Assembly (NCBI GenBank): GCA_903813345.2
Contig: CAIIXF020000011.1
Span: forward strand, 11,504,842 to 11,568,841
Direction: 5' to 3'
DNA length: 64,000 nt
Source of the DNA: Owenia fusiformis
Lineage: Eukaryota; Annelida; Polychaeta; Sabellida; Oweniidae
The position numbers and the translations under genes were made by a program. Shown here piece by piece: positions 12,601 through 24,600 of the stretch (its first letter is position 1; every line of letters starts with the position of its first letter). The notes beneath the pieces were generated by a model, which made no database searches, had not been told where the DNA came from, and saw only the letters and a list, made by a program, of their open reading frames with translations.

Positions 12601-15600
12601 TAAAAGATGCCAAACTTTGTGACGAAGAATTTCATCCTGCTTGTAGCGAGAAGACGGACCGGTTCGGGGCAATCTGCTTGCAGCGAGAAGACGGACCGGT
12701 TCGGGGCAATAGCTGATTAAATTCTTTGTCACAAAGTTTGGCATTTTTTATAAAATCAAACGCGCGTCATTGAAACTCACAAGATGTAAATAGCATGTCA
12801 TATACATCATACCTTGATGGGGAAAAATAGATCTTTTATGTTAGAAGTACTAAATAAAAGTTATCGTGAAAATGAGACAGTCGTTCTCGAGAGAAAAGAG
12901 CATAAATGCGCATTTAGAGAGTTTTGGTCCGTTTAAAAATCTGTAAAAAATTGGGGTACTTAAAAGCATCGGGAGGCATCATATATTTCAAATTAGACAC
13001 GAGGAAGTCAATATTGAGCAAGTTATGGCTGTTTTAAATTCAAATAAAACCGTTAACCCGTACCGGTCCAGCTTTTGACCCGTACCGGTCAATTTTCGTT
13101 AGCTGCGTATACCAAGGGTGAATATAATTTGAAATATATATATATACTTTCATCTACAGGGTGTTAAAAAAAACGCAACCCAAAGAAATCGCTATATCTT
13201 GGAAAATTCTTATCCAATTTTGTTCAAATTTTCAGGAAAGAGAGAAGAGACTGTGTATGTATAGCTCCTGTTGTTAGTTAGTTGTAAAACACGATGAATT
13301 GTACACCTGCTCAAAAGGCAGTAGTGCATGAAAAATACGAAAAACGTGAATGGAAAATCACTATATCTTGGAAAATACTAATTCAATTATGTTCATTTTT
13401 TCAGGAAAAGAAAGAATTAGATATTGTGTATGTATAGCTCCTGTTGTTCGTAAGTTGTAAAACATGATGCATTGGACACCTGCCCAAAAGACAGTATGTT
13501 CTAGGAAAATACGAAAAAGGCAGTCAGAGGTGACTGCCACAACAATAAAACCTCACAACTTTCTAACCATAGTGTTTTGGCACTTCAGATTTGGCACAAA
13601 TTATCCTTATTCAATGTGTGGTGAATTTTTGGAGTTTCATCAAAATCACTCCAGGGACTTTACAGTTATGGTCAAAATGCCTTCTGAAGTCTGCCTGAAC
13701 CAGGGCGTTTGACTGAGATTTGAAAGCATTTTGACCATAACTGTAAAGTCCCTGAAGTGATTTTAATTTGATTTACCATACAGTGGATGAAGATGATTTG
13801 TGCCAAATTTGAAGAGCCAAAACACTATGGCTAAGAAGTTATTTAGTTTTTTTGCGGTTGCAGGCAGCCCTGACTGGGTTTTTCGTATTTTCCTAGTATA
13901 ACTGTCTTTTGAGCAGGAGTCCAATGCATCATGTTTTACAACTAACCAACTACAGGAGATATACATACACAGTCCTTTCTTTTCTGAAAAAATAAACATA
14001 ATTGAACAAGTATTTTTCAAGAAATAGCTATTTCTTTGGGTTGCGTTTTTTTTGAATACCCTGTATATTGTTTTAGAAAACACATTAAACACTTCTTTCC
14101 GAACCTCATTGGAACAAAACGACATACACACAACGTGTTTAGGTCTCTCAATATTGTAATTGTACAAAGGAAATTTTGGTTGATTTTAAAAAAGTGTCTT
14201 GTTAATGAAATAAAAGGTTTATCTTGATTTTTATCTATTTTGGGGGATTTTGTTTTAATATTTTGAATACTTTTTTTAAAATCAACCAAAATTATTTTGT
14301 ATAACTATAATATTGAGAGGTCTAAAAACATGTTGTATATGCTATTTTGTTCCAACGAGGTTTGGAAAGACATTTTATTTCATTCTCAAGAATTGGTTGA
14401 AAGGAGCAAAAACAATTGCACTAAAAACAAACAAAAAATTTAACAAAAACAGTCTTAAAAATTATTACTTGGATTTCCCTATATTGAGAAATTGTACTAC
14501 TCATTTTAAGTCAAAAATTACTTAAATAATCTTGAACTACTGAATAATTTTTAAGTAATTTTTAAGTAATTCATTTATGGTGAATTTACTAATGCAAGGA
14601 GAGAAATTGAAATACTTACTGTAGTAATTGTAATACTCATTTACATAATTAAGCAATTAAAAAACTCAAAATGACAATATAAGTTAAACCTAAGTAAAAT
14701 GAAGTAAAACTAAGTATTTAACTTTAAGTAATTTTTATACTTGGGAAATACTCAAGTAATTCATTTTTAAGAGTTATAAGATATTTCTAAATAATTTTCG
14801 CATTAAATTGTTGTCAAGCAGTCAACATTACATATTTTATTGTCAATATGTTTATACTTTATTGTTGAAAAGGAAAGGAGGGACACTGAATACTGCTAAT
14901 TCCTAATTTCATTTTTTCTATATTCTTCTTCTTGTATGTTGAAGCGTAATAGGTAAAGGATACGAGCCCATCATACGGGTCCAAGTCTGAATGCGGTATA
15001 TATCAGATAATTCTTGTCCTACTTGCAGGTGGGATGTTTGTGGACGGGGAAGACGATGTTCTTAATAATGCATTCCAATACGCCATTAAAAGCAACGACG
15101 TGACACGTTTTGTACCAATTATACAGAGTCTTCCCCTGAGGGAGAGCTTCAAAGCAGTTAAACAAGGTACGGTTGCCAGGCATTATATCAGTAATCTATA
15201 GAAAGCCAATGTCACGATGGAGCACCATTTTTTTAAATAGTTGGGGGAACCTACATAACATGTAACTTATAATGACTTAACGTAATGATTCATAAATGAA
15301 TCAAATTTAGTGAATGAGTAAATTGGGACGATGAAGAATGGTTTTTTATCTGTTTTTCATTTTAATTCATTTTTCCATAGTTTGCCGAACTGTTGAAACT
15401 GGAGTGGTCGCAATCTTTGGTCCAACGAACTACGAATTATCAGGACATATCAACTCCCTTTGCAGTGCGCTTGAAATACCACATATTGAGACTCGACTTG
15501 GGACAGTGGCAGAAAATTCATTTCCGTTTTCTGTAAATATGCACCCAGATTATGTATCTCTCAGTCAGATCTACGTTGATATCATTAATTACTTCAATTG

Positions 15601-18600
15601 GGGCGATATCTTCGTAATTTACGGGGATCAAAATGGTATGTATAATTCATTTTAGTAAAGGCTAATATAGCTTATGTGACGGTGTGTACTTGACTAAATA
15701 GGCACTCTTAGTACATCTAGGCACATCGGCTACAAAATTCCATTGTTGCATGCTAATCACATTTTTGTTTTATGGAAAACAGCCTCAAACTCCAAGCTTT
15801 CTTTTATTCCATTAACAATTTATGAACGTGCGTGTTCAATACATCACGCAATAATAAGGTAGCGAAGTATTCCTTAATTTACAGAAACATCTCTCACATA
15901 TTGGCAATTGCTTATCTCAGTTGGACGTAGTTTCATGCATTTCCATACCCTTCTGAAAAGATACGATTTGATGATTGAAACGATGCTTCCTGAGAATTTC
16001 AACGTAAAAATACAACATACAGTATGAGAAATTATCTAATCTTGAAAAAACATTCAGTCCTCTCAACAACAAACTCTCTTGTTTAACTAATCCTGGATAT
16101 TCTTTCCTGTAAGGATGCATATTTTCCCCTTAGAGTTATTGCACCTACAAGAGGTATTGACAGTGCCCGTTAGTTCTGAGACGCGGATGGTGATACGTCA
16201 AGCCAGCAAGGAAAACATGAGGGATGTATTAAAGGAAGGCTTTAGACAAAATTACCATCATTTCATTGCTGATTTATCCTTGGAAGATACCCACTACCTG
16301 CTGAAAGCGGTAAGCAAATTGTTGGGTTCTTCACTGAGGCAGAAAATACAACGTATAGGTTACAGTTATTCAGATCATTGAGGCAGGTGCTCCTACAAGG
16401 AGATACCCTTTGAAAAAGTGGTCGACGCACACTCTACCTATAACTCTCAGCTATAACTGATAACCTTTTGAACTTGCGGAGCCAGTCAGAGTCTGTCTGT
16501 CATTCATTAAAAACAGCAATGAATTAGGATGAACCCCGAGGGGGCACATGGTTAACCAGGGCCGGGGTTCCACAACTAATCATTGACAGTATAATTTAAT
16601 ATTCTGCTACTGCTACCAGTTTCAAGCAATGTCCACTGCCTTATCACCCTTGGTATACGCAGCTAACGAAAATTGACCGGTACGGGTCAAAAGCTGGACC
16701 GGTACGGGTTAACGGTTTTATTTGAATTTAAAACAGCCATAACTTGCTCAATATTGACTTCCTCGTGTCTAATCTGAAATATATGATGCCTCCCGATGCT
16801 TTTAAGTACCCCAATTTTTTACAGATTTTTAAACGGACCAAAACTCTCTAAATGCGCATTTATGCTCTTTTCTCTCGAGAACGACTGTCTCATTTTCACA
16901 ATAACTTTTATTTAGTACTTCTAACATATAAGATCTATTTTTCCCCATCAAGGTATGATGTAAATGACATGCTATTTACATCTTGCGAGTTTCAATGACG
17001 TGCGTTTGATTTTATAAAAAATGCCAAACTTTGTGACAAAGAATTTCATCCTGCTTGAAGCGAGAAGACGGACCGGTTCGGGGCAATCTGCTTGCAGCGA
17101 GAAGACGGACCGGTTCGGGGCAATGGCTGATGAAATTCTTTGTCACAAAGTTTGGCATTTTTATAAAATCGAATCCATCGCACCCCCCCCTGGCTACGCC
17201 TTTGCCGACCATTTTACATAATAAACACTGTCTAGTGTAATATACATACATTCATTGTGGTTCCCTCTGATTGGATGAGTAACAATATATCTAGCTAGAG
17301 TGAAGTGAACTAGTCGATGAGATCAGGGTAACATAGAAAGATGACTTGATAATTGTTTGTAGGCACTATATTGTATAATGGTATTTCCCGAGTGAAAACT
17401 AAAGTTTGACTTTAATGACGAACAGCTAACATATTAGGAGAGAAAAATAATACCTTCATTTTTGGTTACACTTACACTCCCCTCCATAAGTTTGGCAACC
17501 TTAGCTCCCCCATTGAAGTCCGTGTTAAAGCCTCTTTACGTTTGAATTTTTATTTACTTACCCTGCGATGAGATCACTTATAATATTGATGGAAACGTAG
17601 CTTGACTTCATTTCCAATACCTCTAAATTTTCCCATTTTTTTCCTCAAGTACAATAGGTCGAAAATTGATGATAAATTTGATGAATTTTTGAAAATCTAT
17701 TCAGTAAAAGATTCAGCAAAAATATTTTTATATAGGAAATTGAATTGTCTAACTTTTTTGTACACTAAGTGTTTAGTTTACTTGATGAATACTAAAGATG
17801 CAGAGCTTCAAAGTCATTTTTGAAAATCATTTTTTCACCTCCTGTGTTATTTCAATGGGGGAGCCTAGGTTTTTTGAAAAACAATTTTGACTATTAAGAC
17901 CCTTTGTTGAACCTGAAGAAACGTATCAATTTTTTATTAAATAAAGTTAGCAAATTCAATTGCCTACCTAACTAGTATTTTTGTAAGGACTGGGATGGAT
18001 TGATATTCATATGAAATTGATCAAATTTATCATCAATTTTCGACCTATTGTAATTGAGGAAAAGAATGAGAACAATTTTAGGTATTGGAAATAAACTCAA
18101 GTTACGTTTCCATCAATAGTTTAAATATTTTCATCGCAGGTTAAGTAATTAAAAATTCAAACGTAAAGAGGCTTTAACACGTAGTTCAATGAGGGAGCTA
18201 AGGTTGCCATACTTATGGAGGGGAGTGTATGTCACATTGTTCCATTTAACCATTTCAATTGAATTCAGTAGCACTCGGAAAACGATTTTTTTTGCAGAAA
18301 ACCCACTATATTTGTAATTTGAACTAACAATAGGTATGCACTATACAGTATAGTAGTATATTCAATTGGCGTTAATTGCAATTCATATGGAAAATAATTT
18401 TTATTGTTGCTGTCTATATTCAGATGGGATGACAATTTGGTATTACTATGTACGTTATCATGCACATGGGACCATTCTATCATAATTGATATTGAAATTA
18501 TTAATCTAGCTTCAGACAAGTACAAGGTTAACATTTTCATATTAGGGGATAATTTGTATTCAATAACAATTCCAGTGCAACGTTGCAAAATAAACACAAT

Positions 18601-21600
18601 TCGTTGAGCTTGTTTTGCTGTTTTTTCATCAATGATATTGTTTGTTTGTTTATTTGATTAGCCAGACATCTTCAAACGTATTTGATTTGATGTTAAAGTA
18701 GAAATTAACGCAGGAATGAACTGTTCAAAATCTTGCATTAAACGTTTAATCTGAGAATAGCTCCTTGTTTCTATTTCATTTTCTTGTAAGGTCCATAAGT
18801 GTAAAAATGATAGAAGTGAACCCATACTTACATTGTACATGTATTTATACGTTACGCATCTTATAACATTTTATTACAGGCTCTTCAGCTAGGAATGATA
18901 AACTACGAGTACCACTACATCCTCACAAACTTGGTATGTATTCAACGGCAACGTTTTCCAAATAGTCGGGAGGGGGGATAGTCAGATAGTCGGGGAGGGT
19001 TATATACATCTAACTTACTTTTCTTGAAACTTGAAATATGCCTTATACATGGACGGATTTTTAACACAATCGTCAATTTTTGGTCAAAATTAGAACCCTC
19101 CTTATCAAAATCTGACTAGAAGTGCCCATACAGTACCTTAGATCTCGCGATCAGTACGCAATATATGAACTATATGATCATTGCATGCAATATACATATA
19201 TACAATGTCAATGTAATCCATTAGCCTTTGAACCATATCTGGTTGCTATAGTTTTGCGAAATCCCAAGCTTAACATCAGCAACTCCATCACTTTCGAATA
19301 ACATGTTTTTATAGCACACCGGTGGTGATTTCGCATGCTGCTGAGTAGTAGGGAACTCATGGAAACAGAAACAGAAATGATGCTTGTATATCATCATATA
19401 GAACTTGGTTTATCATGTGTTGAGACATTCGGAAACCCTAAAATTTTGATAATTCAGATCTATATAGTCTGAACTCACTTTTCTATCAATTATACATTGA
19501 ATTTCCTTCTCTGCCCATTTGGCAAGGGCTTTAAAAGATATCCCTCGAGGATTATAAAGCAATGCATGAATATATTCAATTTCATTTACATAGGAGAAAA
19601 ATTCATGAATCTGTAATTGTTCCACTTTTTAGTTGTTCCTTTGTCACTACATTCGATCTGAATTTCAAAATAAATTCTTCAAACTTTTGTTTGCGAAAAG
19701 CACAATGAGAAATATTCAAAAGCATCTAACGCAAAATTATCAACTAACAATAAACCACAAAATACATTATGATATTCTGTTTTTCTGTTCCAGGATATCG
19801 ATTGTCTGGACTTAGAAGATTTTAAGTATAACTTTGTCAACCTGACGAGTTTCAGACTGGTCGATTATGACAAAGCTCACACTAAACACATCTTATCAGA
19901 TATAGAATCTTATGAAAGACAGCATCGGGTAAAAATCTTCAACACGACTGGTATACTGAAGGTAAGTACGTGATCACTCTGCCAATACAATGATCAGAAT
20001 ATAAAGAGATCAAATGACTATTTGTGTCATTTATTTTTATACTTAATAATAAATGCAAATTTTCAGGGTTGAAAATTGCTGTATTATCAAAGATATTGGT
20101 CCATAACAAGTATCTTTGCAAAAATCGTCCATCACTTATTGACCAACCCTCGTATGTAAGCACGCATGCATGTGTCACAATTATTAGGAAAGAACTTTGA
20201 TGAGTACAGCCCTGCCCTGGAAATAAAGCAACGAACCGCAGGATCGGCCAAACGATGACATAACGTGCAGATAAACAATGTTTAACGCTCCTTCCCACCA
20301 TTTTCAAACCATTGTCACAATCTAAACGACACGACCATCGGAAAATTCAATTTCTTTAATGTTTTAGACCGAGACAGCATTGATGATCGACGCAGTTTCC
20401 GTATTGAGCTATGCTTTGCAAGACCTCAACAGAAGCGCCCCATTCAAAGCCGCTAATTTGTCATGCGACCAGGAAAGAACGTGGAATCATGGTTCTAGTC
20501 TTTACAATTGCCTTAATCTTGTTGAATATAGTGAGTAAGGTTTTTTATCTGATCTCGAGGTTAAACCAAACTAGGTTGTTTTTATTCGAGGACTTATAAC
20601 TCACATTTATATGATTATAATGAGTTGATTAATTATCACTCCACAATGTATAGCATTTCTCATATTGCAGAAAGAAAATACAAACTAGAAAAATATAAAT
20701 ATGCAAATTTCAGAAGAAAAATCATAAATTATAAATGCAAGTTATTTTAGAAATTCGAAGACTGATCAATATATTTGAAAAAAATATTCAACATTTCAAC
20801 GTTGCCATCTATCGATAACTATCCCTATCATTTACTTTGAACAAAACTGTTGCAATCATATCTAAAATGTTTTATAGAGAACGAGCCGGGACGAGACTCG
20901 GGTGGTGGTAGTATTATTGTTGAAGACGAGAACCATATTGGCCTCACTGGGAAGATACACCTCGAAAATGGCAGAAGAACTAAGTTCAAATTGAACATTA
21001 TGCAACTGACCCAAAACGGTCTGATAAAGGTAGACTCCTTTTTAGATCTGAAATAATGACGTTTTCTTGTCTTCTTGATCGTCCTAAGATATATTAGTGT
21101 ATGGCCTAAGTGGTAATTTTGCCAAAATCATTTAATTTGCCTATTGCCTAATTTTTGCTAGGTTCAGAAAATTTAATGGTGGAAATATTATGTTCAAAAT
21201 GCTATTCAATGGGAAGTTTCTTGTCATTAGGACGATTGAAATTAGGAAAATGATAAAATTTGACCATTTGGCAAATGAACCATTCAGATTAATTATACCA
21301 CTTATACAGTATCTACGTTCAAAACAATCAAATGACATTTAAATTAAAAGCAAAAAGTTAAAGAAAACCATGAAATGAAACTTTAAAATACTGCCACTGG
21401 GAACTTTTAGAGTTGATCACTCACTAAAATTAAATATATTGCTGAGGACTATAAAACAGGAAATGATGTCATATGGCACGTGTTCCAAACTGGAGATCCA
21501 TGACTGGAAAGAATCTAAAATACAATTGCATTTAAGGTCGGTGATTGGAAACCGGAAGTTGGTATAAACTTCACATTGCCCGTAGAATATGGCGTTGGCT

Positions 21601-24600
21601 CAGCTAGATTTGGAAATAAGACACTTATAGTGTCGACAACATTGGTAAGAAGGATTTAGTTGTAACTAAAAACCCATTTCAATCAATTAAAACATCCATC
21701 AGATTTTGTATGTGTCGTGTCTGTTCATGTGAAATTATTCTAAATCATTTGAAATTATTCCAACATCAAATAATTCTCGTTCCTTTAATTCTTCTCATTC
21801 TTTGTGTCCATTTTATGCCTCCCCCTCCTCCATTCTCAGGAGCCTCCCTACATAATGCTGAAAAAACCTCCAGATGACCAGCCTCCCCATACGGGTAACG
21901 ACAGATATGAAGGGTTCTGTATTGACATGCTAAAAGGTATTGCTAAAATAGTCGGTTTCACATATGAGATCAGGCTCGTAGCGGATGCGAATTACGGAGT
22001 CGAGCTACCAAATGGTTCTTGGAATGGATTGATTGGGGAACTCAGGGAAGGAGTAAGTCTGCAATTGTCCTTGAAATTTGATAATTGAGCCTGGCCATAG
22101 GAAAACCGGTCTTATCACAAAAATTAAAATTGTGCTACAGAGCCAAAAATGTGCCCATGATTAAGAGGAAAATGTGCTAAAGTCAGATCCGACTTTTTGG
22201 TCTTTATTTGCAAGGAAAAATTGTTAAGACATAAGCCATGGCTCATTTGAAAGGTTTCTTTGTGCTTTTTAAGATAAACAAAAAATCAGAATATTGAAAA
22301 AATCTGTGATAAGACCCCTTTTTCTGTGGCCTGCTCAATTATACAAAATATTAACATTCTTGTGTATTTAATAAAACAGATTTTTAAAATTTTTTTATAA
22401 GTTCATATCATATATTCTTCACAATACATAATATTCAAATTGGATTGTACTTATTGCATTTGTGTTTTAGAAAGCGGACTTGGCAGTTGCATCACTTACA
22501 ATTAGTTACGGTCGAGAACAAGTTATAGACTTTACCGCACCATTCATGCACTTAGGGATCAGTATCTTGTTTAAAGTGCCCAAACGTGAGAAACCTGGAC
22601 TTTGGTCTTTCCTGAACCCATTTGCCAGAGAAATCTGGTTGTATCTCTTCGCTAGCTACGTCACAGTTGGAGTCTCGTTGTTTCTTCTTGCGAGGTTTAG
22701 TCCTTATGAGTGGTACCGGCCACATCAATGTGGCGAGGATGAGCCTGACAAAGAGAATGACTTAACTCTTGCCAATTGCTTTTGGTTTGCCATTGGGACA
22801 TTGACACAACAAGGGTCAGATATTGACCCCAAAGCCTTAGCAACAAGGATAGTAGGAGGGACTTGGTTCTTTTTTACCTTAATTCTGATATCTTCATATA
22901 CTGCTAATCTTGCTGCATTCTTAACTGTTGAGAAGAGTGTCTCGCCTATAGAGAATGTTGAAGATTTGGCCAAACAAACTAATATCAAATATGGATCTCT
23001 TGGAAGTGGATCCACCATGACATTTTTTAAAGTAGGTGTAAGATTCGATATTGTATAGCTTAAAGTTTACTGAAAATATTGATAGCTCAAATTATTGACA
23101 ATACTGTGAAGTTTTTATTACCCATAGATATAAGTATGTGTTTTGATATCAATTAATAAAGTCACAAAAGATGGTATAAAGCAGTCTCTTTCACAGCATT
23201 ACATTATATTCGATAAGTTACCGAACAGAAGATGCACATCGCATATGTATTTTCTTACACTAAACTCAAATATGACATTTCAGGACTCAAAGATAGAAAC
23301 TTATAAGACAATGTGGAAAGAGATGAATAAACACAAAGAACAAGTATTTGCCAAGTCCACAAAAGAAGGTATACAAAAGGTGAAACAGGGCAATTACGCG
23401 TTTCTTATGGAGTCCACAATGCTGGATTATACTATCCAGAGAGACTGTGATCTCATGCAAGTTGGAGGCTTACTTGATAGTAAAGATTATGGTATAGGAA
23501 CACCAATTGGTAAGTCACTAAATGCGACCAACCCATTACACCTACATGTCCGGTAACAATTCAATTCTATACAATCAACCTGTTTTTGATGTAAACGATG
23601 CACTATTGTAGACAACGTGTCTTGCCCATCAACGAGTACACACAAATTAGTGAGAAAGCAGCATTGATATACGAGAATTTATGATATTTTTAAAAATCAT
23701 TCAGCTGATAGCAGTACGCATCTAGTACTGTTCAGTTAAACGATGCAGAAGCGATAGAGAATGTGAAATGTTGGAAGCAATTTTTTCAAAAACCATGCCA
23801 ATGTTTTCCCAATTAGCCTTAGAAGTTGTTGAGGATTTAAAATGCAGAAATGAATTCGAATGATAGCCTATTTTTAGTATTTAACAGATGCGCTTAAAAA
23901 CAAAATGTCCTAAAATAAGTCAGAACAAAAAGAAAATACTAGGCATGAGATGGAATGATGAGAGCAAAACATAATTGTAAAATTGTAAGAATATTTGAAT
24001 TAGTTTCAACTCGTCCCTCTCTCTTCTCGTCCCTTTAATGAAATCACTACAAATTACGTGCACATAAACATCGAAAAATTACACTAAATACATTTTACAA
24101 TAAATCATGGGATAAATTCAAGATAAGTTATTTGACTTTCTTGATATCATTTTTATCAACTCTTGTGACAATAAACATATGTGTGTGTTGTGTACCAAAA
24201 CTCAAGTACATTCTACCCTTCCACTTAATGATATATTATTTGCTATTTGACTATTCAAAAGGAGTATATTTGTTCATTATAGGTTCGGTGTATAAAGATT
24301 CCATATCCATGGCTATTCTTAAAATGCAAGAAGATGGTAAAATTCAGCAGTTATACAACAGATGGTGGAGGAATTCCGGTACTTGCACGAAAGACAGCAA
24401 TAAAGGTGGGTATCGTCCAGTTAAATATCAATGTGGAAACAGCTATAGTTTAACAGAATTATAACATTGAGGATTTCAGAAATCGTAATATCCTATGTAA
24501 GAGCAGTTATTCACGAGACTGAATTACCCCTATGTTATATGTAGAGGTTATTCACTAGGAGGGAATAAATATAGGTTATTAAACGTTTTATACCATGATA

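Noticed and set aside
13763-14289. - strand frames of 90-134 codons near the mariner relic
   Set aside because: They run through the inverted half of the element and the adjacent foldback, with no transposase catalytic region.
16134-16137. Alternative acceptor two bases downstream for receptor exon 4
   Set aside because: It shifts the frame and loses the conserved VRQ-type segment, while the first AG keeps it.
22725-23018. - strand 97-codon frame opposite the receptor pore exon
   Set aside because: It is the shadow of receptor exon 11.
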